Shown in pieces: positions 44,782 through 54,086 of a DNA stretch of 64,000 nt. Origin of the DNA: Brachionus manjavacas (lineage: Eukaryota > Rotifera > Eurotatoria > Ploima > Brachionidae); the NCBI GenBank assembly GCA_019054805.1, contig JAHQIY010000001.1:7206501-7270500 (forward strand), read 5' to 3'. The number at the start of each line of letters is the position of its first letter. The first letter of the stretch is position 1. The notes beneath the pieces are model-generated. The model searched no databases. It saw only the letters and a program-made list of their open reading frames with translations, and had not been told where the DNA came from. Both the position numbers and the translations under genes were made by a program.

Positions 44782-46126
44782 TTAAAACGACTTTAAAATT
44801 TTCAAAAGCGGACTCGAAGCATGATTTTTCTTTAAACTTTCCTTAGAAACTCTTTTAGCCTGAGGCAATAATTCATTAACGTAATCAACTATTTTTCCTT
44901 CGCCACTTACAAAATTTCCATTAGAAAATTTCAATTTAGGCTCATTTGATTCCACTTGAAAAATAAAAAATTAAAATATAAATAAAAATTCTAGGTAAGC
45001 ATTACTTTTTCTCCAAACAAATGTAAAGCCTAAATCATAGTCGACTCGGTTATCATTTAGCCCAAGCCTCAGTCCTTCGAATAGGTCCTCAATATTCAAT
45101 AATCTATTTTCTAGTTGATTGGCTAATGCATTGGATAAAGAACTGTGGATATGGAATTTGGCAAAGAGTTTGGCATTTAGTGACAAAAGATCGAAAAAGT
45201 TAATTAATTCTAGCGGAATAGCAGAGGGATCTGCATAAACCACTAAGTCTTCTACGTTACGGTCAGTCAGTAGTTTTGAACTGGCTCTTTCTATGCTTTT
45301 GAAAAGAGCCATGTCTACCTTGAATTGCTGTCTTTTTTCTTTAGTCTTTACTTCGGCTGATTTAATGCTCATTTTCTCAAAATCACCTAAAATACTTTTG
45401 AGTCCCATTTGTTCACATGTTTGTTTCACTTGTTGGGTCAAATTTTCAATTTTTTGGAACAAAGCCTCTTGTTTTTTGAACACCTGCTCCAATTTGCTAG
45501 CTTCAGCATCTTCCATTTGAACATTTGGTATTACCAAATCAGACAATTTTAGATCTTCACACAACTCGTTGGATCTATTAATCAAACGCTCGAGTCGTCT
45601 GAATTGTTTATTCTGCTGTTTGGTCAATTCTTCCGATTCAACCAAGGACTTTTTAAAACAAGAATTAATTTTTTAATTTTGAAATTTTTAGATGGACTTG
45701 GACAACTATTTAGAAAGAGAACTCGATTTAATCCAAATTGATTTAAATCATCTGAAAAATAAAATAAACACAATCAAGCTCTCGTATTCGAGATATTTTA
45801 CCAATTTTTTGAACTCGTGTGATGCGACAGACTATCTTTTATACAGCTTTTTGGACTATTACAATAATTGCGTGCTGAGTGAAGAGGTGGTCGGAAAGAA
45901 TAGAAAAGTGTCAAAAAATGGTTCTATTTATGAGTACAATGTGCCTACCGAGAACAGATTTTCAGTATTACAAATGGCAAAAAGGACTCACTAAGTTGGC
46001 CATTGGAGAAACCACTTCATCATCAAACTTCAAATCATTTGAATTGAAATAGCACTTTGTCTTGTAAATACATGTTGGAATACATGAGATGGCAATTTTG
46101 TCCTCGAATGGTTTAACTTTATACAT
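44782..46126 (-). CDS. AIMP2: AIMP2 (multi-tRNA-synthetase complex scaffold), short C-terminus
   Basis: Three exons on the minus strand: 46126-45992 (donor GTGAGT), 45648-45006 and 44954-44782. Phases agree, giving 316 aa. Exon 1 reads MYKVKPFEDKIAISCIPTCI, matching the vertebrate AIMP2 start (M-Y-x-V-K-P ... P-T-C-x-Y). Exon 2 begins with a long charged coiled coil (KQFRRLERLINRSNELCEDL onward), the expected zipper. It then has DLVVYADPSAIPLELI and VDYDLGFTFVWRK, equivalent to vertebrate DIVINANP and DYQLGFTLIWK. Exon 3 has KLKFSNGNFVSGEGKIVDYV, the point where the GST-like C-terminal part begins, but it stops about 40 residues later. Most of the helical GST-C domain of vertebrate AIMP2 is therefore absent. 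AIMP2 scaffolds Lys-, Asp-, Arg- and other synthetases in the cytosol. A 100-codon frame lies on the other strand in intron 1. Confidence 0.85.
45692..45994 (+). CDS. 100-codon ORF nested antisense in AIMP2 intron 1
   Basis: Begins with ATG 45692 (MDLDNYLERELDLIQIDLNH) directly after a TTTTTAG that could be a splice acceptor. It ends three bases inside AIMP2 exon 1. Composition is coding-like: a Leu/Ile/Lys helical N-half, then FLNSCDATDYLLYSFLDYYN and a tail EYNVPTENRFSVLQ. I do not recognise it. The ending resembles N-R-F-x-V-L segments in some LINE ORF1 or zinc-knuckle-linked proteins, so a retrotransposon fragment is possible. It fills nearly the whole 343-bp intron, longer than most introns here (63-80 bp in many cases), which supports either an inserted piece or a genuine nested gene. 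Confidence 0.4.
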   Translation: MDLDNYLERELDLIQIDLNHLKNKINTIKLSYSRYFTNFLNSCDATDYLLYSFLDYYNNCVLSEEVVGKNRKVSKNGSIYEYNVPTENRFSVLQMAKRTH

Positions 46127-46405
46127 TCTACCAAATTTCTATTTTGAATTAAAAAAATAAATAAATTTTTAAAGCTAAAATAGACTATGTCTAGTTTTTG
46201 TCTGATTTTTTTCTTTTGCTTTTAAAAACTCTGTAAACGCTTACAATGGGATGTGACGTTAGCACATGTTCTAGAAAGCAAACTTTAATTTTGCAATTTA
46301 GTTTTTTATTTTTGCATTCAGTTGAACTAATTGCAAAAAAGTTTTATTTTATTTCAACCGCCGAAGAAAGTTTCGACTTAGAGATTATTCAATTTTAGTT
46401 GAAAA
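46126..46405. promoter_or_regulatory. Putative bidirectional promoter between AIMP2 and NUTF2
   Basis: The two divergently transcribed genes have start codons 279 bp apart. The interval includes GTGACGTTAGC (46252-46262), a CRE-like TGACGTTA. It also contains an unusually mixed-composition stretch compared with the A+T-rich flanks. Inferred from layout only. Confidence 0.35.
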
Positions 46406-46905
46406 TGGCTGATAAACTTACCGTTGATCAAGGCAGAGAAATCGGAAATGCTTTTGTTCAAGCATACTACAACATCTTTGACAATGGGCCGAGAGAAAAT
46501 CTTTCAAATTTTTATGTAATTTTTTTTTTTTTTGTTGGCCCAATTTGACTCCTGGTGATTAAAGGTGCCGGATAGTGAAACATCCCAAATGTCTTTCGAG
46601 GGAAATTTAATCAAGGGTCAACAAGCAATCGTCGAAAAGTTAAGAGTAAAAATCTAAATTTTTGTTTAATTTTTAATTTTGTTTAATTTAACAAGAATTT
46701 ATCGTTTCAAAAAGTCTCACGTATGATTACCGCGGTCGACACACAAACCACTGTTGAAAACGGAATTATGATTTATGTCATCGGCCGATTGCAAACCGAC
46801 AATGATCCTGCTCACTCTTTCACACAAAGTTTCTATCTTAGAAACTCGAACAATACTTGGTTCATTTTGAACGAATCGTTCAGACTTTTGGTACACAACA
46901 TTTAA
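46405..46905 (+). CDS. NUTF2: Nuclear transport factor 2
   Basis: A small dimeric factor that carries Ran-GDP into the nucleus through FG nucleoporins. Three exons: 46405-46515, 46565-46645 and 46696-46905, all phase 0, with introns of about 50 bases; 133 aa (human 127). Conserved NTF2 features: AFVQAYYNIFDN near residue 16 (human SFIQHYYQLFDN), MSFEGNLIKGQQAIVEKL (human LTWEGQQFQGKAAIVEKL), LSFQKV, VIGRLQTDNDPAHSFTQSFY and the end ESFRLLVHNI. The catalytic-type pocket is not enzymatic; the acidic residues that bind Ran (DNDP) are present. The start is well fixed by similarity. It is head-to-head with AIMP2 (279 bp between start codons), so the two may share a bidirectional promoter. AATAAA lies about 150 bp after the stop. 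Confidence 0.94.
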
Positions 46906-47493
46906 GCTATCAACGCAATTTTTAGTTTTTTTTCTAATTTAATTGAATAATAATGGCTACTTGAAAAACAAAATACCCTTATTTCGTTTACTAATTCGAC
47001 TTAATTTTATCTTCTTTTTTTTTTTGATTAATACATTAGTATATATTTGGAATAAATAAAATATTTTATTTTTCTGAATATCCATTAGTTCTTTTAATTA
47101 ATTTTTAAAATTTTTTTATTTTAAAATTCCCTTTAACCAAAGAGCTAGAAAAGATGGTTTTTGAAATTAAATTAAATGCAACATTTGTGATTGATTAGAA
47201 TAATAAGCAATGGATTCATGTGCATGATAATTTTAGATATTGGGTTGATAGTTGATAAAAATAATTTATTTACATCTTAAGTTGAAAACATGATTTTTTC
47301 GTCTTAAAAAAATAAAATCGAGTTTAGTGCCTGAAACGAAACTAAATCTAAATAAAAATTTGCAACAATTTCCTATATGCAAAAAGAAAGTTCAAAATCT
47401 AAATTGGTTTCAAAGCACCCTGAAAGTGCCAAATCAAATCACAGTCCCTCTTTATTTAAAAATAAAAAAAATTAAAAATAATACAAACTATTA
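46906..47493. other. Intergenic, nothing recognised
   Basis: About 0.6 kb between NUTF2 and the 3' end of the LINE relic. It holds the NUTF2 polyadenylation signal region and otherwise nothing. Confidence 0.45.
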
Positions 47494-49270
47494 TTAGTAC
47501 TTGAACAAGTCGAGATGAGTCATAAGACAGTTCTTTGCAATCACACCAGTTTCTGTGCCATAAACCATCCATTTAGCCAGAGTTGTTTAAAAGCCCCAAA
47601 AAAATGTCCAAATCCGGACTTTTTTTTTAAAATTTGCTAGATCTGGCTTCATATCAAAAAATTGATATACTCTTGGGTTGTCTAATGCAATGGATCTGCC
47701 AAATATCAGAATTTTTTTTAGCATAAATGTCTTCAGAATATTCAAAATTTGAAAGCCTGGATTTGGACTTTTGAAATAAAATTAAAAAAAAAAGTCCGGA
47801 CTTGGGCTTGACTTGAGACTTGTGACTTTTCAAACTCTGCATCAAACAACAACTCTGCATTAAGCCTTGCTTTGAAAGAGTTTAACGAGTTTGCTTTAGC
47901 CAAATTTATTGGTAAACGGTTCCAGTCATTTACAACCCTGTTTTTGTAATAAAATTGAAACATGATGGACAATTTTTAATTAGCTCTATTGTAACCATCT
48001 TTGCATGTCCCACAAATTGTATTTGTTTCTTTGAACATAAATGATTCCATTTACCAATTTAACAGTGTCTAGACTATTTATAATCTAAAAGAATTGAATC
48101 AAGTTACTGTGATAGAGCGAAATCTTTGTCAATATCACTGGAAACTTGATTAACTTAACCATGAGCGTGTAAGTTAACAAGGAGAATAGGTAACTGCTCC
48201 AACAAGTCTTACGAAAAAATCGGATAGATGGGCCAAAGAGTAAACATTTTTGTATCTAAGTTTTAATATGGCCAATATTTATTCATATTCAAGATTCTTC
48301 AAAGTTGGAACCAACTTCGTAGCTCTACTCTACAACTCCATATTCAATTAGAGATCTGACGAATGAAGTACGCAGTAGCTTGGCTACACTAGAGTATAAA
48401 AATTTAAAGTTTTTCTAAATCATTCCCAAGATTTTATTTGCTCTGGTAGAAAGGTCGTTAACGTGTGCACCCCATTTAAGATCATTTTGAAAAAACAAGT
48501 CTTAATCTTTTTCCAAATTTGTTTTTTCTAATGACTCAGTCACATGTTAAAAATTGTGTTCGCAAACCGAGGATTTATTTCCAATATGACTCTACACTTC
48601 TCTATGATTATACCAGTTGCCCAAGTAATCATCTAGCTTGAAATAGTATCTATATCGCTTTGTAAAGATAAATAATCCTTAAAATGAGTAACCGCTGCTA
48701 TAATTTTCATATCATAGCATAGACTTTTGTTTTATTCTTCAAGATTCGGAAAAGTCGTTTATGAAAATTACAAATAAAATAGGTCCGAGAACCTAAATCA
48801 TTGCGGAACATCAAAAGTAACATCAAGCCATTCTCTTTCAACATTACCTAGAACAACTCTTTGCTTTCTTCCATTCGAAAAATTTTCACCCAGTATAATA
48901 TTTTTGCCTCAAATCTTTAAGATGACAACTGGTAAAGCAACAGTTGATGTGAAACTTTGCCAAAAGCCTTAGAAAAGTCTTTGTCGATCGAATTGCCAGA
49001 GGCTAGAAAGCTTGATACCGAATCAATTTTTTTAAGCAAATTTGTAGAACATGACTTCTTTGGTACGAAACCATGTTGCGAGTCAGATAAAAGATCGTTC
49101 GAAACAAGTAAACATTTTTTCTTTAATAAAGCCTTCTAATATCTTACAGATAAAAAATGGTAAGTGAAACAGGGTGGTATTTACCAGGATTGAGCATAGT
49201 GTCATTTTTATATAATGGAGTTATATTAGCATGCTTCCACAGGAAAGGTAATTCATCCTTTGCAATTTTT
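47494..49270 (-). mobile_element. Decayed LINE reverse transcriptase, interrupted by a hAT-like element
   Basis: Minus-strand reading, 5' truncated. AKDELPFLWKHANITPLYKN is near 49260-49200, then MLNPGKYHPVSLT. SIDKDFSKAFGKVSHQLLLY is near 48990-48940 (LINE RT: V-Y-L-D-F-S-K-A-F-D-K-V-x-H). REWLDVTFDVPQ is near 48810 (usual V-P-Q-G-S). The C-terminus FYYKNRVVNDWNRLPINLAK comes near 47960, then NSFKARLNAELLFD. The frame resumes beyond the insertion as KWMVYGTETGVIAKN and ends at the stop 47496-47494. Multiple frameshifts and stops, so inactive. Same broad LINE type as the relic at 18715-19740, but retaining more of the RT. Confidence 0.85.
47578..47839. mobile_element. Short hAT-like MITE inserted in the LINE relic
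   Basis: Begins CAGAGTTGTTTAAAAGCCCC; right-end complement begins CAGAGTTTGAAAAGTCAC. The interior near both ends has AAGTCCGGACTT-like sequence, as in the larger hAT element at 13116-14223. The flanking octamers CATTTAGC and CATCAAAC agree at 5 of 8 positions, consistent with an old 8-bp duplication. Removing it rejoins the LINE frame (LLFD / AKWMVYG). Confidence 0.65.
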
Positions 49271-49568
49271 TTTTTAATTTTTAATATCAACATAATTGGT
49301 AGGTTATTAATAAACTTAATTTAAATAAAAATTATTTTTATAAGGATGAGAATAACTGTTGATTAAGACAAAGTTGTTTTTGCCAAGTAAATTCAAAATT
49401 CTTTTATTTAAAAAAAATGCTATTGTTTTATTTGAATGAAATTCATAATAAATTCGAATCAAGTTTTTTTTATTTATTAGTTAATCTGTAATAGACAAAA
49501 GCTCTCTCAGGTTGAAAAAGATAATAAAAAAATAATTAATTAAAAACTAAAATTACAAATAGACAAAT

Positions 49569-49811
49569 TTAAATTGTGAGAAAAGGAACTAAATGCTTAT
49601 TATATGCACGGTTCAGGTAGCAATTACACAATGAAGTCAGGTAAATCTTGATTTTGAAATCTTCTTTGTATTCTTTCGCCAATCTGAAAGCCAATGAATC
49701 AGAATGACTTCTAAAATATCTATCAATCAACTCAAAAAGCCGATTATAAGCTTTTAGTATCATAAATAAGCGTCCCCAAAAGACTTCCTGTAGATTAAAA
49801 GATTTATCCAT
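49569..49811 (-). CDS. Hypothetical 80-aa protein
   Basis: ATG at 49811, reading MDKSFNLQEVFWGRLFMILK, with a helical, Leu/Phe/Arg-rich middle (LFELIDRYFRSH) and a C-terminus with two Cys (SLCNCYLN). Not recognised. The codon mix is a little less A+T-driven than chance frames nearby. It could be an exon of an unknown gene or a random frame; no splice partners identified. Confidence 0.25.
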   Translation of the reverse strand: MDKSFNLQEVFWGRLFMILKAYNRLFELIDRYFRSHSDSLAFRLAKEYKEDFKIKIYLTSLCNCYLNRAYNKHLVPFLTI

Positions 49812-50449
49812 GTTGCTTAAATCTACATAAGATATCTAATTTGAAAAAATTTTCCATCAGCTAAGGGTCTAAATTCTTCAACAAAGACACGATTAGCACT
49901 TATTTGCCAGAAAATAAGGTAGTTTAAGTATTTTAATGGCTTCGTGATATAAAATTTTGAAGGAAATACGATATTTTAATTTTTTAATAAATTGTATTGC
50001 TGATCAAAAAATCTTATAAACTTAAAACTTTTTTAAAACTTTTTTTGATACATTATCTTTTATCGGAAAGGAAAATAAAACTAATGAAGAAAAGAAAGAA
50101 AACAGCTAGTTTTAATTTACACTATTAATGAGACTCTAGAAAAATTATTTCATTACTTTTGAAAATAATTCTAGATTTTCTAAAATTTATTTTAGATTTA
50201 AAACTCGTCGTATTTAAAACAAGACCAACTTTAAATAGCCTAAGAATTAATATTTAAAATTATGAAAAATATAAATAATTTTGAAATAAATTCTGTAAAT
50301 GTATCCTTTTTTAACTCTACCGAATTTGGTTCCATCAAATGATGAAATTTTTTAATTTTTTTGCTTAAATCCTTTAAATTATTTTGAATAAACAAGAAAA
50401 AGTTTAAAACCTTAAAATTTTTGAAATCTTTTATTTTTAAAAATTTCAA
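49812..50449. other. 3' flank of ELP3, nothing recognised
   Basis: About 0.6 kb of A+T-rich sequence. A polyadenylation signal for ELP3 (AATAAA on the minus strand, near 50427) is plausible. The frame 50240-50449 is a simple continuation of A+T-rich DNA. Confidence 0.4.
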
Positions 50450-52218
50450 TCAAACAAGCATTTTAGACATATAAGGTCCATCAAGCTCATAGCCAAGTTT
50501 TCGGTAATAATTTCTAGTTCCAACACCTGAAATGACACTAATTTTAATAGACTCATGTTCTTCCCTAGCAATACGTTCTGCCTCTTCCATCAACAAAATA
50601 CCAAATCCTTGATGCTGAAACTTACTTGGATCCTTTGCATTTACCGGAACAACACTTCCATATACGTGCAGTTCTCTGACAATTGAGCATCCACCTTTCA
50701 ACTCAGGCCTGAATGTATCAGGCGAACACTTTCTCAAACGCAGCAAACCAATTAGAATATCTTGCTCTGGATCTTCATAGGCCAAAAACGTTTCCCATCC
50801 ACCATTAGCTACATAATCTCGCCTAATCAACTCAATTTCATAAGGCTTAACTTTGTTGTGAATTTCTTGTATTCCAACCTCTCTAGTTCTGACATCTCGA
50901 CACTGCAAGCCCAGCTCTTTCATTCTCGCCAAGGCCAACTCTCTCAAATTTCCGTGCTCAACACCAGAGCTGACCAGAGGCATCGGAATATCTCTCTGCA
51001 CACGATAAACTCTAGTCCACGGTGGAACCAGCGCCAATATTTTTGCCACAAGATCCACTAGCATGCTTGGCGGATAGCTTTTGTATCTGCCACACTTCCA
51101 TAACTCGTAAAGTCCAGTTCCTCTAATTACCAAAGTGGGATATAACTTTAATCCATCGGACCTAAATGCCGGATTTTCGAAAAACTCTATGAATTGAAGC
51201 ATGTCTCTTTCCATGTCTACATTAGGCAAGTTAGGCATCATGTGCACTACTACCTTGAAGCCGGCGTCTTTTGACATTTGAAAGGATTCGCAAACAGCTT
51301 TGACTGTGTGGCCTCTATTTGTATCTCTGGCCACATCTTCATAAACAGATTGCACTCCAATCTCTAAACGTGTGCATCCATAGCTTAGCATGTCGCTCAA
51401 ATGTTTTTTTAAACAGTAATCAGGTCTTGTTTCAATGGTAATGCCAATACATTTTGTTTTACTTTTTTCAGAATATTTCACTGCTTCTTGTACACTGTTG
51501 CTAGTGTGGCCAGATAAAGCGTCATGTAAGTTGCGGATAAAGTAGTCACGATAGTCTTCGCCTAAGCACATAAATGTGCCACCCATGATAATAAATTCCA
51601 CTTTGTCTACTGAGTGACCAAGCTGCTTGAGCTGTTCGAGTCTGTGTTTTGTTTGAAGATAGGGATTGTAGCGAGCTCTGATGGCTCTCATTGAAGTTGG
51701 TTCGTAGCCAGTGTAAGACTGGGTAGAGTATTCAAAGTCGGAGTCAGGACCACCTGGACAATAGACACAAATATTACCAGTCATGGCTATGTGAGGACAT
51801 CGATGGGGCTTGCACATCACAGCCACCACCGCAATCTATTAGAAATTTAGAATATTGGCTAAAAGGAAAAAAAAATTCAATTACTCCAGAAGCTGTTCGA
51901 ACAGGTTTAGCTCTTAATTTTGGTAAAAGTACTTTTTTGTACTGAAGAGGAACTGCAGATATTATATCGGTTAACCGAGGTTGAATGGGTAAGCCGTATT
52001 TTGCCGAAGCTTTGCATTTTATTTTGTTCAGATCTACAGATTCATTTTTTTCGTTGGCTTCAATTAGTTCTTTAATAATTTCGGACACTGTTTTTACCAT
52101 AAGTTCATGGGTCGACAGACCTGAAAACTCTTTTAAAATAAAGGAAAAAGTAATCTAATGTTTGGTAGGTCAAATAATATTTACCATTTAATTTATTTTT
52201 ACTTTTATTTTTAACCAT
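50450..52218 (-). CDS. ELP3: Elongator complex protein 3
   Basis: Catalytic subunit of Elongator; it makes the cm5-type modification on wobble uridine of tRNAs with a radical-SAM plus acetyltransferase mechanism. Three exons: 52218-52185, 52120-51885 and 51835-50450, phases consistent, 551 aa (human 547). After GLSTHELM the N-terminal tRNA-binding region has [18 protein letters not shown]. The radical-SAM cluster cysteines are C103, C113 and C116 ([19 protein letters not shown]). They are followed by [36 protein letters not shown] and [18 protein letters not shown]. The C-terminal acetyltransferase has [20 protein letters not shown] (acetyl-CoA motif) and ends in GPYMSKMLV. Extremely conserved, so the exon borders are secure. 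The start in exon 1 ([11 protein letters not shown]) is short but has the only fitting ATG. Confidence 0.97.
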
Positions 52219-52779
52219 GTTTGAAATCTTTTGGCAATAGAAATTATAAATCCAATTTTTTCCAATTTTTGTAAAAATTTCAAAATAATTCGCGAATTGC
52301 AAAATTTTTATTTATTTTATTTAAATTCTGAAGGCAGTTTTTTTTGTCTTGATTAGAAAAATATTTATTTTTAATAAAAAAAGATTAATGAAATGAAGAA
52401 AAAAGTTGAATTCTTATTATTATTATTATAAATAAAAAAAAATCCATTTACAAAAAACATCAAAATTTTTTTTGAATTGATTGACAAAATAATTTAAAAT
52501 TTGAATTTTTTTTCAAAAAATACAATAAATGATTAGGATATATTGGTTTGGCTTTGTATTTATTTATTAGTTAAGTTTTAAATTTTTTGATACTATTACT
52601 TTTCAGAAATGTTTTATTCATTTTTATCTGTGTCAGGTTATAGCTCCTTCAGATTAGTAAAGATAAATGCTTCAGGAAAGAAAGATAGAATGGCTATGTA
52701 GCAATTACAGAATCGATTTCATCTCTTTTTATAAAAATTTAAAATATCAAGTTTAAAAAAAATGAAATTTTGATTTTAA
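52219..52779. other. Intergenic upstream of ELP3
   Basis: About 0.56 kb, A+T-rich. Contains a diverged copy of the dispersed TAGCTCCTTCAG motif at about 52630-52655. No gene seen. Confidence 0.45.
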
Positions 52780-52781
52780 AT

Positions 52782-54084
52782 ACCGTATACCCTTGCAGTG
52801 AAATGCGTGCCCTTAAACCCGAATATCAGGTTTTAAACCATGCGCCGACCACCATCTAACCCATGTTATAGTGTTATTAATAAGAAGACCATGTCTTTAA
52901 ACCTGGCATTCGGTTTTAAGTGCATCGTTTATAACAAAAAATCAAAAATAGACCCAGGGTTTATACCCAAAAATCAGATTCAAAAGCAGCGTTAAAAAAT
53001 AAAATCTACGAGAACGCTAAATTTCAATTCTAATCTAATCTAAAATACACTTAGTCCAGCGGATAACTATGCTTCTTTTAATTTCAAAATTTCTTGAACA
53101 TTCATTGATACTATGTCCATTCTTGTACTAGTTAATCACTCGAATTTTATACTCTAATGGGTATCCTAGAACTCTGATTTGTCTCCGGTTTTGTAAATTC
53201 ATGTTTTTTGTTTGAAAATCAAGTTTTGTTTAACTATTATACAAATTTTAAATCTTAAAATTTGAATTAGATTCATATCAGCGATAGAGAGAGACAGAGA
53301 AAAAAAGAAAAAGAGTCTAATAATATTCTTCAACAACTCCTCTATCAACCTCAATTTGAATTGGAAAATGTACGTGTCATACCATCAACTTCTCCTATAT
53401 CGTCCCAATCATCTTCAAGTCAATCAAGAGTTGAACAAGCTACAGCCATAATCTATTGCTTCAAACTCACCATCATCCTCAGAAGAATCCGAAGTAGCTC
53501 AACCAGAACCTACCCAAACGATTTCATCTCCACCCTCAATTGAGCCAACAATTACACAAACATCTGAACAAATGGAAATAACGTCTGCACAAAATGTTGT
53601 TAAAAGAAAACCTGGCCGACCACCCAAAAACTCAACAAAAAAAAACCCCAATAAGTAGTCGAGTATTTTTTAAAATTTTTCACCATTTTAACCTTTGAAT
53701 TTCGATTTTTTATAATATTTCTTAATTTTTGTACCCGCACCTAAATACGAATCTCATATTTTTGTAATTAAAAAAATAATTAAAATTATTTATTTATTTT
53801 AAAATTGTTTTAATTTTTACCCCAGCTCTTAAAACCAAAACCTAAATTTAGCGTTCTCGTAGATTTTATTTTTTAACGCTGCTTTTGAATCTGATTTTGG
53901 GTATAAACCCTGGGTCTATTTTTGATTTTTTGTTATAAACGATGCACTTAAAACCGAATGCCAGGTTTAAAGACATGGTCTTCTTATTAATAACACTATA
54001 ACATGGGTTAGATGGTAGTCGGCGCATGGTTTAAAACCTGATATTCGGGTTTAAGGGCACGCATTTCACTGCAAGGGTATACGG
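52782..54084. mobile_element. DNA transposon with about 240-bp near-perfect inverted repeats
   Basis: The left arm 52782-53025 begins CCGTATACCCTTGCAGTGAA; the right arm 53844-54084 is its inverted copy with very few changes. Flanked by TA (52780-52781, 54085-54086). Total 1303 bp. The arms carry G+C-richer words (ACCATGCGCCGACCACC, CAGGGTTTATACCC). The internal segment holds the end of a coding region (see next entry). Long inverted repeats plus TA target fit a Tc1/mariner/pogo-group element that has lost most of its transposase. Near-identity of the arms implies recent movement. Confidence 0.87.
53250..53658 (+). pseudogene. C-terminal remnant of the transposon's protein, with AT-hook
   Basis: One frame reads LENVRVIPSTSPISSQSSSS; after a frameshift near 53450 another runs SNSPSSSEESEVAQPEPTQ, then Ser/Thr/Pro-rich sequence, and ends in VVKRKPGRPPKNSTKKN with a TAG stop at 53656-53658. 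KRKPGRPPK is a classical AT-hook that would bind A+T-rich minor grooves. No catalytic domain is left. Confidence 0.55.
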
Positions 54085-54086
54085 TA

